Source of the DNA: Polymyxa betae
Lineage: Eukaryota; Endomyxa; Phytomyxea; Plasmodiophorida; Plasmodiophoridae
DNA: 64,000 nucleotides
Direction: 5' to 3'
NCBI GenBank assembly: GCA_003693705.1
Contig: RBZT01000546.1
Span: 186,001-250,000, forward strand
Shown here: one piece after another, positions 41,301-54,219 of the stretch
How positions within the stretch are numbered: position 1 is the first letter of the stretch
Layout: each line of letters begins with the position of its first letter
The notes under the pieces: model-generated
What the model saw: the letters and a program-made list of their open reading frames with translations, nothing else
The model's database searches: none
What the model was told of the DNA's origin: nothing
Translations under genes and position numbers: made by a program

Positions 41301-44300
41301 TTTCAAAGACACAACATTAGCTGTTCCCGAATCATTTGCGCTTCCCGCATGCCTTGGAGCCATTTCGGTGTTGGAATCACCGAGAGCGTAGGACACCCGA
41401 ATTCCGAAAACACAGCGCTGATCAGCCCAAATGCAAATTTCAGAAATACGTGCGTCCATAGAGCTGGATATAGTTTGCTCGAGGAAAAGACCATCATCAA
41501 ATGCTGCAATATTTACTCGCCCTTGATCAGAGGCACCAAGTGCCCTGGAGTAGTGAACATCGCCAAAGAACCTTTAATGAGGTAAGATTGATACGATCAA
41601 TTTGACTTGACGACGTACCTTAAAGTGGCTCCTTTCTCATCAACGCACTCGGGATCGTGTAACTCACGCCTTCGTTTTTCTAAGGCAAGGGCTCTGGGCT
41701 CTAGATTACTGGTCATGTTGATAAGTCCATCAGCCAATGGCTCAGACACAGAGAGTGCCTTTTTGCCTATCAGTTGCCCATATCCTGCTTCAATAAACAA
41801 GGCCACGAATTCGGGGTTTTCAAATAAACTTAAAAGCACTTTAAGTGCCTGGCGCTGAATCTGCATGAAAATCTGCCGAGCAGTTTGGAATCGGCAAATG
41901 TGTTTCGTAACAGTAGCTGATAAAAATTTCCCAAGTATCTTGATTAATTCGGCAGGATTTTTGACATGCGAAAGCGACAGTTCAACGTTGGAACGGGCTG
42001 TAAGCTGAGCGAGCTCGGAAACAGTAGCATCCTCTCCGTTATCCAAATTAATTACGAAGACAGATCCCTTATTCTGCTCCCGAATCATCCGTGTTACTGT
42101 GCCTTCTAACGACTGGCTATCGGTAGATTCATAGACAACACGGGCTCCCTGCCGTACAGACTCGATGTTTCCTCCAAGAACAGACAAAGCCGACACAGCG
42201 CGTCGGACGCTGGTGCAGAATTCCGAGGGAACAAGAGGAGAATTCCAGTCTAAATCTTTTGCACGTTGCATGCGCATAGATTGACAAAGCGAATCGAGCT
42301 CAGCAGGAAGAGAGGACAAATTTTGCAAACCGCTCCATAAGACTTCATTGAAAAGACTCTTCCATAACGTTGACCGAATCAGAACGCGAGACAGTGATAC
42401 GTATTCGGATCCAATAGCATCACTCTCAATGCTCCAGGGTACAAAACGTAGTTGTTGTACAGTTGGCTTGTCTCCAACCCAGGCATAGTAACCGTCAGGA
42501 CATTTTTGCAGAAACTTGGACGGATCGAAGATAAATCGAATACATTCACCAGCAGACATAGAGATTGCAGGAAATGCAGCCATGCTCCCATTTGCTTTAA
42601 GATTGTTGAAGGCCACACCAAGATCAGTTCCACAAAGTGTGTAACGAAGCTCCCCATCATCCATATTCAACAGGACTCCAACGACATCGCCTACTTTCCA
42701 AGGCACAGGTCCTCCATAAGAGGAACAGCCATCATGCCACTTTTTTCCACGCATCCCATCATAGGCCCATGAAAACTTGTCGTCACCAACACCATCACCA
42801 GCGCCAACAGGAGCAAATTCCGCTTTAACAAATCCAATTTGTTGTAATCCAGCTGTCTCAAGGACTGCCTCGAAATACCACTTTCCAGAGGTAACCGATA
42901 CGTCAGCAACTGCAGTAGCGAAACCAGTGGCAGCCTTCAAACGATGCCATCCATCAATGTCGATTGTCCCTCGTTTCACGGAGAATGACAGTGATGTAGG
43001 TCCTGATCTCGCACCACATCGTTGCTTATAGTGCAACAAAGAAGCCTCGATGGCGGCTTTACGGTTGATCGCCTCGGTTTCTTCAGCTTGACTGTGTTCG
43101 GATCCGCCATCACAATTGTTGCTTCCAGAACGAGGAGGCAAGTGGAAACTTGCTCCAGCTGCTCTGTCGAGAAATTCTACGATCAGACTGGATTTCTTAG
43201 AGAGAGCTGATATGCCTGGAACAGTGGTGGTATTGTCTGAAAATTCAGATGGCAATTCTGATCCCGAAATTAATCGATCATCACTCGGAGATATTCCTGG
43301 AAGGATATAACGGCATATTCGCACAGCTAGAAGTTTGCCCACAGGAGATCCGTGAGCGGCTACATCTAGAATGATTTTAATCCAGGATCTGGAAGAAAGA
43401 ATTCTTTGAACAGCAGGAAACTGACAGCTACGAAGCAGTAGCCAAAGATACTGATTGAAGAACGCATCGAACTCACCAACGACAGGAGGCTCTTTACGAA
43501 TTAAAGGACGACCTCGAAGACCAACATCATCAAAATGATTTTTGTACCAATACACAGAAGCGTCACCAAGATTCGCTTCCCGTATGCGGATTTGCCATGA
43601 CGATCGATCGACTTCAACAACTCGATGATCTTCCTCGGTTGGAGTTGGTTGCAACATGGTAACCTTGGACTGGTACCCAGTCATTGAAACTGCTGCATAA
43701 ACGGGACCCGTAAGATTGTCAAAAGCGATGCCTTGGGAAGCCCCATTCTTCATAAACTCAATAGTGCCAGCATCAAAATCCAGCTGAACTCCAATTGTGT
43801 CACCAGCAGTGTATGACGCACCATAAGGTCTGTTTGTAGAAGAATTGTAGTTCTTGTGACCAAGACCGCCGATATAGCCCCAACCTCCTTGCGAGCCGAT
43901 CCAAGTACTGGCATTATTGATCATGAAGCGATGAGGAACCACCCCAACAATGAATTTCCATGAATTACTTCCATTGCCGTCATAATCAATTCGGAACTCG
44001 ATCAGGTGTCGATCTGACGAGTAAGTTTGAACTCCCTTAACGGTATGCCACGATTCAGTGTTGTTTGTGTGCATCACTGTAACAGGCTTGTCAGAGTTAG
44101 GGCCACTAAACTCGATCTCTCTGGTATCACGCGTGTCCCAATAATCAGGTGACATTTCCGATTGCCTGTCAGGGTGCTGTTTCTTCGAAGAAATGTATTC
44201 CGCGTCGCCGTCCAGAATACCATAGATTTCAAATCCAGATAGTGCTAAGTACCAATGCTCGTTAGAATTCAAACCAGTCATGTATATCCGGAAATGAGAA

Positions 44301-47300
44301 TAGGATTCTGTAATATTCGGAATGTCCCATGTGTGTGTAGCTCCCCTCGTATTCAAAGAGCGGTCATTGCTATGGGAACGCAGTGTGACCCAGTTATGTC
44401 CATCATTGGAGCCTTCAAGATTCCAGAAACGCAACGCTTCAGTGTCCCAAGAAGAATAATGCCTCAGCGTGTAATGCGTTGGAATAATTGAATGCTCCAA
44501 AAAGTCAATTACAAACCATTGGTTGGGACTGGGCTGGGAAACACATCGAACAGCAGTACGGCCAACAACAGCAGAAATAGGATTGGAATCGCTTTGCTGA
44601 GATGATGATGTAACAGAGACGACACCTAAATCATGGGGATTGCGCCAAGCTTCAGTACCGCCACACGTTCCAAAAAAGTATAAGATGCCTTTCGTATCAA
44701 AATCCGATTCATAAACGAACTCTTGCCCTTTGTGCTCAAATTCTTCTGGCTGGACGTCTTCTTTGGCTAACTTTTCATTATCCGGGAATGTCAGCATACA
44801 GATTTCGCATTCGAAAGTAGGGCGATCATTAAAAAATGTGCAACGGCGGCAGTACCAATTTGACGGGTGTGCACTGGCAGAATCGATTTGCATAGAATCT
44901 TGTTCATTGGGATTCACTGAAAGGGTATCGGATTGCAACTGCTTATGTTGCCTCATCTTCCAAACCAAAGACATTTGGTTCAAAGTGGCATGAAAGATCT
45001 CATCCAGACACTCGAATGATGGAGTAGGCAGACTGGAGGCTGCATAAGCAAGCATTCTGACTAGTGACCATGCTGCAAAACGAATATTCCATGGACATGA
45101 TCTCAGCTCTCCATTCAACCGAAGATCCTTACACACCTCTTGATCAGCTAGTATGGCACGATTGCTGCCAGGGAAAGCAACAAAAGGCGTCAAATAACGA
45201 GTGATGCCGATCCGATGAAGTAGCTGCAAATCATGAGGGCCGAATTCGATATTACAAAGATCAATTAGGTGTAGTTTAGAGACATCGTCTAAATTCCCTC
45301 GAGCAATTAAGGAGCCAGCAATATCGAAATATGTTTCCGATAAATAGTCAGTGATGACAGGACCAACAGTGGGAATGCTCGAAGTGAAGTGTCTCTTGAT
45401 AATTTTGGAGGATTTGTTCCCTGGCTCGGGTGATTGTCGAAAAGCACCATTGAAGTGAAGCAACAGCTCTGGCAAAAGACCATCAGATTTGACTGATTTC
45501 ACTAAAACAGAAAAGTAGTGCAATCCAATCAAGCGCATAACAGCGCGAGAGCGTTGAATGATCAAACCATCCATTGTAGCTTCCAAATCGACATGACGAG
45601 CAACAATAAACTTGATAACAGAGCGGATCAGAACAGATTCCGGATCTTGCTTAACAGATGCTAAACGGGTTCTAACTAACATTAGCTCTTTTAACCTTCG
45701 AAGAGCTTTCATTGTGTTCTTCAGCAACTTGGTCATCACTTTGGACTGACTCCATTTGTTTGTTTTCTGCATCATTAACATCGGACCAGTAAGCTCAGTG
45801 ATCGAGTTAGATCTAGAAACACTCAATGAGCTAAAGCCCGAGTCGCATTCAACTGTGGCATTTCTGTCGATGTGATCAAGCTGACTGGCAGATACATGAC
45901 CTTCATCGCCTGATGTTAAAGCAACTAATGAAGCTGCAGCTTGTATGACAGGGCCATCTTCTATGTTCATTCCTTTGAGGCCTGCGGACGAGGCAGAATG
46001 AGTGCCGGACGCATCAGAGTCGCCAGTTAATTTTGGCTCGGATTCAAAGATAAATCCAGAATCGGCACGAATGGGCAATAAGAAATTGACACGATTCTTG
46101 ATGACAGTCAAGCATTGTTCTATATCTTCACCTTGGGCTTTTAAAGAACGTAATTCCAGCTTCATTTCTTGAGCCTTTTTCCACAATCGTAATATGCTTT
46201 CAGGCGCTTTACTATTATCCCCCTCGGAAACTGTAGTCATAGCTAGATTGACACGATGCGTAAGCTTTAGAAGGACGGCAAACACTCCTGCAACGGCTTT
46301 ATTTGCGTGGTCTAGGATGGAGCGTTGAACGATGTGACGATCTGGCATCAAACGATTGAGCTTTGACAGCAGTATCTGCCCGTTGCCGGTGTCATTAATA
46401 ATGTTCTGAAGAAATGCCATTTCGTGAGATTGCGGTTCCAGCGAGGATGGCGAAGATTCAGCGCCCAAATGGGTATCACTATTTAACACCGCAGGGAACA
46501 ACTGAGAGATATTGATATCCACTTCCAAGAGAGAAGGGAGAAGACATGGAAATAATGGATGCGTTGGCTCAACACCGGATTTAAAAAGAACCAAGACAGA
46601 TCCCTGTAATTCCTTTTCTGCAACTGAGGCTGGCGGTCCAGAAATTAGTGAGGACCCCATCTTTCCACATAACCAGGAAATGTTCTGGGTAAAGTCGCCA
46701 AGCCATGACAAAGGGGTGACAATGACAGTGCCCAACACTGTTAAACGGTAACCCCATCCAGTGCCACTTCCTCCAGAATGAAAGTAAACCACGACAGTGT
46801 CTCCATTGACAACAATAGATTCAGCAGGCCAGTTACTGCCATCTGCAGGACCGTAAAGGCATTCAGTAATAGGATCTCTCTTGTTTGGAGACTTGTAAAG
46901 CTGAACGTAATCCTCTTCTGACTGTGTGCTGCATTTGGCTATATCAAATGTGACAATTAAAGACTGAGCATCTTTGATCGTGATGATTTCTTCACGATCA
47001 ACGTTATTCCGATACGGATGACGGCTTTGAACAGTGCGCTTCTTGTCAACAGACATCTCGTCTTCGGGTTGGTTAATCTCACGAACCAACGACCAAAGGC
47101 CATCGCACTTCAGGAGAAATTGAGACACAAAAGGAAGTAATTTTAAGGCCATATCAGATCCGTCAACCTGCTCTGTAAATACGCTGAGAGCGGCAATTAA
47201 AGGCCTCGTTAATTTGCAGATGAGCGATTCTCGCAGAATGTCTTCTCCAACACGACGCAATCCTTCAGAGGTTTGGTCTTTGTCAATTATATCATAAGCG

Positions 47301-49758
47301 AATGTGATAACGCCCAAAGATGCATCGATTAGGTTCCTGGAGTACTCCCAAACGACGTTCAATACTGCATTGCTGATGCGAGCCTTTTCCGGATCGTGTG
47401 AAGTTCCATCGTCTTCATGAGGGCCACCATCGACGTGAGCTTGCAAAGAGCCGGGTAGGGATGATGCACCGTCTGTTGCTGCGGCGCCTGTTGACGAACC
47501 CAGAGCTGCTGGCGCCGAAGCCTCACTACTGATAGCATTATTCGGTACTATGCCAGCTGCTACATCATTGTCGTATACTAAATCCGATGACCGTGATGAA
47601 GCCGAGACATTTGCAGCCGCTCGATCCTCTTCGGTAGAATTGGAATTGTTGTCCGCAGCTAAACTTGACAAACGAGATGTGTCCCCGGGATGAGAGCCTT
47701 CGGAACCATCAAAAGAAAGATTTAGGTATGACCCAGCCCTCGAAAGCAGATGTTTCTGGAAACTCTGTAATATCAGCAAAATATTCGACTCATGGTGGGT
47801 TTTGCCTGGAGATTTTAAAGCCGACTCAACTTCATGAACACTTGCAGAGATGAGACTTTTCAGAACTTCCATAACAACTCGACTAGAATTTGCAGGAGGA
47901 TCTTGTGTGCAAGCTTGCTCGAGTTCATCAAGCAGCAGAGATCCTGAACTGAAGGATGAAAATCGAGATAGTAATAGTTCAAAAAGATCCTGCTCTGGAC
48001 TAGAGAGCGCCTGGCTTCTGCCATTGCCAGCAGAATTAAACTTGTCAATAAGTCTTCCCAGATACACGACTTGGTCGGAGACAGAGGAATAGAAAAATTC
48101 GAAGGCTTCAGCTAGAATTTGGGCGGCTTCTGATTGCACAGCTTCAGAAACAGCCAGTGCTGTATTGCTGACCAGACTATTTGGCCTCGGAGCCGACGGT
48201 GTCTCCAAGAACTTGAAGATCTGCTTACGAATACGATTAACTGCAGATGTGGAAATATGGAACTCGTTCTGTGGAAGCTTAGCACGAACCGTTTGGTACA
48301 GATGGACTTTCAAAATCCGAAGACATGCAACAAGTATATACATATTGGAAATATACTTTGAATCTGGACAAGCGTCACATGAAAAGTATCCTGGCGATAC
48401 AATGTCAATGATGTCTGATAAAGCAGACAAAGTTTCAGGTTTGACATCAACACATAAAGGTTTGTACAGCACAGCAAGACGATTGGGATCATCATTCCAA
48501 ATGTCTTCGTCCGGTTGCCGAGCGTATGGCTGAGATAGCCGATCGATCTGAGATATGACGATAAGGGTAGCCAAACGACCATCAACAGCTTCGTCGCCCT
48601 CTAATGATTCCAAATTTTGTGCGTATCGTTGCATTATTTGGTCAGGCGTTGAGGGAAAAACGCCATTATCGTTGACTGCCTTAGATTCTTCGGATAGCTG
48701 TGAGCCATCGCCAGACTTTTTCTCGTCATCATGAGTGTAAAATGGGAACTGCATACCCGTGCTGCTTCGACGCCGAGCACTTAGTACGTTAGGTCCGACA
48801 ATGGACAAACTATGCCTTCGCTCCGCCGCTTGAATGGCTGATTTTGAATTGCTGTCAACAGACTGCAGTGAAGGTGCATTTTGTTGAGCGCGTCCATTAG
48901 GCCGATAATTAATGATATAGCGTAGTGCATCCATCACATCGCGACCTTTGCCAATCTGATCGCTAACTAGAAGAACCCTGCACAATGAGAGAAATTCGAC
49001 AAGAGATCCACGAGCAAGCGCCACATTAAACAGAACCTTGGCGGCTTTGGCCCGCCTTTCAAGTGAATGGCGATTGTCAGTAACCAGGGCTCTGATATAA
49101 TCCAAAAGCGGACTCAAACCGCTTGCAATATCTGGACTAAAATTTGGACCATCAATTAGCGTTAGAGGAGCAGTATCATCCAGAATTTCGCACAAAAGGC
49201 TCAGAATATCATCGACAACATTTGCATCAGAGTGTTGGGCAGACTTGATCAATATCAAAAACATTTTTACCGATGTTTTGATCCCAATCTTCGCGCTTGC
49301 TGGTAGCGGCGGCGCGTCAGTTTCGATCCGATTTTTTAACGCACTGGCACTGGCCTGGGTTCTATTTCGATCCCGAATAATTTCTCTCCGAATTGCATTG
49401 TGGATTTTTTTGATCGCATGAATGCGTTTGTCAATTTCTGTTGAATAAGTATTTGCTTTTCTGTCATTGCTAAGGGCAGCAATATCGTCCATCAGTTCAT
49501 GCTGAACTTTCTTGGTATGGGGACGAAATCCGAATACCGGTCCAGTGGCTTCTGCTCTGGTGGTGAACTTTCTGAACCGAATACGCTTATAATCGCGTGC
49601 ATTTCTCTTTAAGAACCCATCCTCAAAAAGCTCATCATTACAGGCGACAAGCCTATTTCTTTAAATCAGCACGAAAATGACCAAATCATTTGCAATTACC
49701 TCTCATCAACCTCGTCGTTAATGCCAACATCTTTGATGACAGTGGGGTTATTTCCCAT
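32391..49758 (-). CDS. Giant multi-domain HECT E3 ubiquitin ligase (5,677 aa)
   Basis: Eight exons (49758-49700, 49658-41619, 41571-37910, 37858-33429, 33377-33138, 33087-32914, 32866-32527, 32479-32391) all join in phase. Domain order from the N-terminus: a long helical, partly disordered region; a CUB-like beta module (about 47010-46730); a RanBP2 zinc finger (CRRC...CEIC, about 44860-44795); F5/8C module 1; SPRY 1 (about 44020-43650) and SPRY 2 (about 43000-42490); F5/8C module 2; seven or so RCC1 repeats (about 40240-39190); a LamG-like module (about 38310-37890) and a second one (about 37430-37080); two UBA-like motifs (about 37000-36745); F5/8C modules 3 and 4; and a complete HECT domain with catalytic Cys in ISHTCFFSLELP (codon 32617-32615). 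It resembles HERC-type ligases in combining RCC1 and HECT, but I know of no family member with this full set. Confidence 0.93.
34425..34920 (-). repeat. F5/8C-like module 4 of the giant ligase
   Basis: It begins FVYAADLDTNGILYYLGTN and ends HWYLALSGFEIYG. The conserved RESVRCVSQP and YTLRHYNSYDTEALRNW blocks mark it as the closest neighbour copy of module 3. The linker to the HECT domain follows. Confidence 0.88.
34985..35480 (-). repeat. F5/8C-like module 3 of the giant ligase
   Basis: It begins FSEDMDTNGILYYLGTNQN and ends HWYLSLSGFEIYG. It is separated from module 4 by only about a dozen residues, so the two form a tandem pair. Confidence 0.88.
40495..40990 (-). repeat. F5/8C-like module 2 of the giant ligase
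   Basis: It begins TYHEDMDENGIVYFLGCRNG and ends YLSLSGFEIYGE; VVGREAVRCLCND and YTIRHYSSWDTEALRSW align with module 1. It sits just before the RCC1 propeller. Confidence 0.88.
44205..44725 (-). repeat. F5/8C-like (discoidin) module 1 of the giant ligase
   Basis: It begins FVYESDFDTKGILYFFGTCG and ends WYLALSGFEIYG, with VVGRTAVRCVSQP and HYTLRHYSSWDTEALRFW between. It follows the RanBP2 zinc finger directly and precedes SPRY 1. Confidence 0.88.
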
Positions 49759-50371
49759 ATTCTAGTGGCTGTAGATTAACTAACACATAAACAGGGAAGG
49801 AGAGGTATAAATGATACAGTGACAATATTACTACCAATCGTCAATCACGGGTGGTACAAGAAAAAGATCGTACCTCTCGTCCAAGATTGATCGAGCGAAA
49901 TTCAAGTTTCGGTGGCAGATCAGCAGATCTCAACAGATAGATTGCGAATGTCAGATCGTTTAGAGATGTGACCCTGAAGAGAGATCTCTTCGATCAAAAG
50001 TGGATAGTAAGTAGGAACGTAACGCAATCAGACTGCAATCGCAGTCGCAGCCTTAGACATGCGCATCATCCCGATACCGTCCGATGATCTGGGGGTTGTG
50101 AAGACCATTTTCGGCCTGTTAAGATAAGCAGGAAAAAAGTGATGGTTCTAACGTCTCACAATCGCATCATGTCACTATCCTCTTTGAAATTCCTTTGATT
50201 GGTTTAATATGTTATCCTGTCGTCTTGCTGAACGTAATATTCGTAATACATTCTGATGGACGTTGCTTGTTAGCGTTATATGCTCGAAAAATGTGTCATG
50301 TGAATTTTACAAACATCTTTTCAAAGTAAAAGATGTCACTTTAAAAAGATCATATTGGTACTTCGCTGTCC
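49759..50371. other. Divergent intergenic region
   Basis: About 610 bp separate the giant ligase gene (minus) from the SPATA17-like gene (plus). No open frame, RNA gene or repeat worth calling was found. Confidence 0.5.
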
Positions 50372-51223
50372 ATGTCATGGATACTAGTGCTGAACGAGCA
50401 ATGGTTTGAAGATGTTGTCCAAGAGTATTTCAACCATCTCTCGATCGCGTCAAGCAGATTGCTATATGAAATAAATCAGGCCGTTCGAATTCAATCTTGG
50501 TGGAGAGGTGTGTCATGGAGACTTCATTTAAAACTGCTTAAGTAATGAACATTATTTACTGAATCTGAAAGCAAATACTGATATTCATACAGCGAAAGAG
50601 TTGTTCAGATTCAGCAATTATACAGAGGCTATCGAGGCAGACAATTGTTCAAAATTACCAAATTGGAGCACGCAGAATATTTACGAAGGCTTTGCTACGA
50701 CCATGCTGCTACTTTGATTCAGAAAATGTAAGCTATCATATTGTAATTATTTGTATGTGGTTTGAAGTTGAATCCAGCTATCGGGGCTTCTATTCGCGAA
50801 AGACCAGGTTCGACTTCTATGCTAGAAGAAGATACATAAAGACTGTACAAATCGAAGGAGATGAGTTGAATCGAAAGCTGACTGAACAGCTGGAATTGAG
50901 CAGGCAGATAACAGAAGAGAAAGAGAAAGTAGAAGCAGCCAAAGAATTCCATACAATTACTGCCAGTCTGCATCACCTTTTAAGTACAGCTGGAAGGCCA
51001 GGGATCTTCCGTTCTTCATACGGTGAAGCGTATTCAGCTAAAGCTTTCGATATTCCAGTCGAAGACCACATCAGAGATGCATTTAAGGTAACAAGCAGCT
51101 TCTGTACTTAGATTGAAACTTAATACTTCGAAGATCAAGTTCAGGAAGAGTAAGACAGGAAGAAAGCTCCTTCAGAAGAAGGAGAGGATCAACACCAAAC
51201 GAATGAATGTTGATAAGGCTTAA
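50372..51223 (+). CDS. SPATA17: SPATA17-like IQ-motif protein
   Basis: Four in-phase exons (50372-50541, 50593-50727, 50778-51087, 51134-51223) give 234 aa. Three IQ motifs occur in series: VRIQSWWRGVSWR, VQIQQLYRGYRGRQ and LIQKIYRGFYSRK; the last is made only by splicing to the acceptor at 50777. A charged helix then leads to LHHLLSTAGRPGIFRSSYG, matching the MHYLLSTKQIPGIYNSPF region of SPATA17. The family binds calmodulin and is linked to the axoneme in sperm and ciliated protists. The C-terminus is shorter than in vertebrates and ends in a basic tail. Confidence 0.85.
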
Positions 51224-52031
51224 CATGGATGCATATATAGTAGAGAGCAATAGTTGGCACGTTTTTTATGTAATTCTACGTTCGATAAAACAGTGCCAAA
51301 ATTCAATTCTAATGCTTTTAAGCAGCGAGATCTTGAACATTATCTAGGCTTTTGACTGCAAGAGAGCTTTACAAGTTAAAAAGCAATAGCCGAATTCTTC
51401 CTAGCTTAGTCTCTCCATTAAGAAATCAAGCAATTAGAATTGAATATCTGTTCGAATGACAGACTTCATATTTTCTGGCCACTGTTCGGTTAATAAACTG
51501 GATGACGAATACCTCTCGGTGGCAATAACTAAGCGATTCACTTCCGGGCACAAAATAAACGAACAGATTTTAATATGTACTGTTTGCATTAGTATCATTA
51601 TAAGAAGAAAGCAAGCCTATTGTGCATAATATCAATGAAGCAGATGGATTAAGCGGCTGCCTTCAAAATCGGGCTGCCCATTATGGAACCTTCCACTGAA
51701 TGTAGTGACGGTCTATGTCAGATGATTTGATTCATAAATTAATTATAGTTCTTATGCATGAAGGCATTTGCTTCTGATTGCAAGTGGACATTATAATTGT
51801 GACCTCCATCGGATCTGATACGAAAAAGTTCTCGCTTTCACGTGCGGCTCGCTGTTGTTCTGAGGACGCATCGCTAGCTGATAAGTGCCGATTGAAGGAA
51901 AACGAAGGATGAAAAAGCCAAAAAGACATTCATCTACCCTAATCCATATCATAACGATCACCAAAACCTGCTCATCTGATGCAGTTCAAACAAAACCCAA
52001 ACCAGTTTTGCAGCTTGGCCAATGAGAAGAA
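51224..52031. other. Gene-poor stretch with an imperfect hairpin
   Basis: An AT-rich 800-bp stretch. The 7-bp arms TTGGCAC (51254-51260) and GTGCCAA (51293-51299), with complementary T- and A-rich inner flanks, could form a hairpin just after the SPATA17-like stop. A 65-codon minus-strand frame (51732-51929) has no recognisable features. Confidence 0.4.
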
Positions 52032-52329
52032 ATGTGGAAGAAAGTAAGTACAGGTGGATTCCGATGCAAACGCCTTTCCTGAAAGCGCTAGTCAGCAAGA
52101 AGAGTTGGGAACTTGCGACATTTCAGAATCTGGCAGGTTGTTTTATAAGACGATAAATCTGCTCTAACTCAAACTGAAATTTAGGGGCGCTTAATCTCTG
52201 ATCCCAGAATTAGACCCAGCACAATTCAAATAACCAATGACTATAAAGATTTGCTGACGTTCTGCTTCTGGAATTGTGTTTCGTGATTGCAGCGGTTTGG
52301 ATGATAGTCACGTTGCAAATGATCGTTGA
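52032..52329 (+). CDS. Possible four-exon micro-gene, 55 aa
   Basis: Four short exons (52032-52043, 52092-52136, 52185-52258, 52293-52329) with good splice signals read MWKKSARRVGNLRHFRIW and then a neutral tail ending DDSHVANDR. The phases agree, but no family is recognised, the last intron is only 34 nt, and further 5' exons may exist. It could also be untranslated sequence of ALG11, which starts 96 bp downstream. Confidence 0.3.
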
Positions 52330-52425
52330 TCTGTTAGAGGAATTTCAACAGACAGGATCGCATTCATATTGAGAGATGATATATAGGCGCAACCTTACTT
52401 ATGTCAATCGGATCTGACAGAAATT

Positions 52426-54168
52426 GTGGTCAATTACATTCATATTAATGAAATGTTGGCATTGATAGTCAGCTGCTTTTTGGTTTTGCTTGGCATCTGG
52501 TTGTATAGATTCAGGACAAAGACATATGATGTGGCGTTTTTCCATCCCTTTTGGTATGGTATATGCAATCAGTTTACAATGACTAGCTCATTGTTAAGAG
52601 CAGCGCTGGAAGAGGCGGTGGAGAACGTGTACTTTGGCATTGCATTAAAACCTTACGATCGCAGTTTGGATCTTCGATTCGTATATCGATTTATTGTGCA
52701 GATGATGCAGCCAGTCGATCAACAGACGACATTATAAGTTCTGCAAAACGATGTTTTGCAATTGACCAAATAGACGATATCCATTTCGTCAAGGTAATGA
52801 ACTGCTTATTACTCTACTCACAATCTGCTAAATGCGAGTTCAAGTGTAAAACTTATCGCTTAATCGATCCTAAACTTTATCCATTCTTTACTCTGATTTT
52901 ACAAAGCCTTGGCTCCATGATCTTGGTTGGTCAAGTGAATTGATTATTCCACTGCTAATAATTACAAAGGGAATGGAATGCTTATTAAGGTATCGTCCAG
53001 GATTGTTCATCGACAGCACCGGATTTGCCTTCATTTATCCAATCGCACGATATCTATTCCGTTGTCGAGTAGCATGTTATACACATTATCCAACAATTAG
53101 TACTGATATGTTATCAAAAGTTATGGAATCTCGTCCCTCTCATAATAACAAGCCAAGGTTCATCATCAAATTCCCGGTCTTCGCTTTGCTGAGTTAACTG
53201 TTAGAGTCGCTTCCAGTCGAATATTAACTCGCATGAAGGTCTATTATTATCGGTTATTCGCTTGGCTATATAGCCAATTCGGAAAATCGGCTGAAGTTGT
53301 CATGGTAAATTCCAGGTAATTCCTTCGCTAAACGGCGTGATCGTCTCTTCAATCTATTGATAGTTGGACCCGAGATCATGTTTTATCATTATGGCAAACT
53401 GAATGCTCGATTGTGTATCCTCCATGCGAGATAGGCGAACTCTGTAAAATCCCATTGGGCAATCGGCAACCTTGGATTCTAAGTGTGGCCCAATTTCGAC
53501 CTGAGAAAGATCACATGCTTCAATTAGAGGCGTTCGCTTTAGTGCTCTCCCTCGTCAAGCAACATCGAAATCGTGTCCGGCTTGTTTTGGTGGGTGGTGT
53601 TCGAAATTCTGATGATCAGGTAGCTCGTCTGGTTGATCATTATCTGCCCTTGTTGAGTCTTTTTTTAAGAGTTTAGTTGATGAGTTAGTCAATCGAGCAA
53701 AGGAACTGGAAATCCATGAGAACATTGATTTCCATATCAATGCCAGTTATGACGAATTATACAGCCTGTATGAGAAATGTTTCATAGGACTTCATTCAGT
53801 AAGTTTTCCAATTGTAGCTGTTAACAATAACCGACTCAATTGATCAGATGTGGAATGAACATTTTGGGATTGGCGTTGTGGAATATATGGCTGCTGGTTT
53901 AGTGACAATAGCACATAATTCAGGAGGCCCTCGATCTGATATCGTAGTTCCTTTCGAAGGAAGACCTGTTGGTTATCTCGCTGATGGCACACCAGAAGCT
54001 TTCTCGGAGCAACTCGTTTCTGTATTAAATGGTTTCTTATATCGTAATGATGACCTGAATGGTTTACGAATGGATGCTCGAGCTCAATGCCAAAAGTTTT
54101 CAAATGAACGTTTCAAAGATGCATTTCTGTCAGCAATGGAACCGTTCTTTCAAATAAAGATTGGATAG
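52426..54168 (+). CDS. ALG11: GDP-Man:Man3GlcNAc2-PP-dolichol alpha-1,2-mannosyltransferase (ALG11)
   Basis: About eight exons; those verified in phase are 52426-52553, 52601-52793, 52845-52925, 52970-53157, 53205-53315 and 53364-53619. An N-terminal membrane anchor ([16 protein letters not shown]) precedes [18 protein letters not shown], the ALG11 version of the glycine-rich donor loop. Then come [42 protein letters not shown] and [19 protein letters not shown] with the GT4 Glu motif. ALG11 adds the fourth and fifth mannoses on the cytosolic face of the ER during N-glycan precursor assembly. Confidence 0.94.
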
Positions 54169-54219
54169 TATGAGCAATAATATTAACTGTATGGAAGATA
54201 ATCGAGAATTCGAGTGCTA

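Noticed and set aside
41597..49492. Treating the three longest minus-strand frames as three separate giant genes
   Set aside because: Introns at 41620-41570, 37909-37859 and 33428-33378 have good GT...AG signals and restore frame, and the domains run on continuously (for example the LamG and HECT parts).
49759..50371. Possible small nuclear RNA in the gap beside the giant gene
   Set aside because: I could not find a convincing conserved core or fold; no support beyond its noncoding nature.
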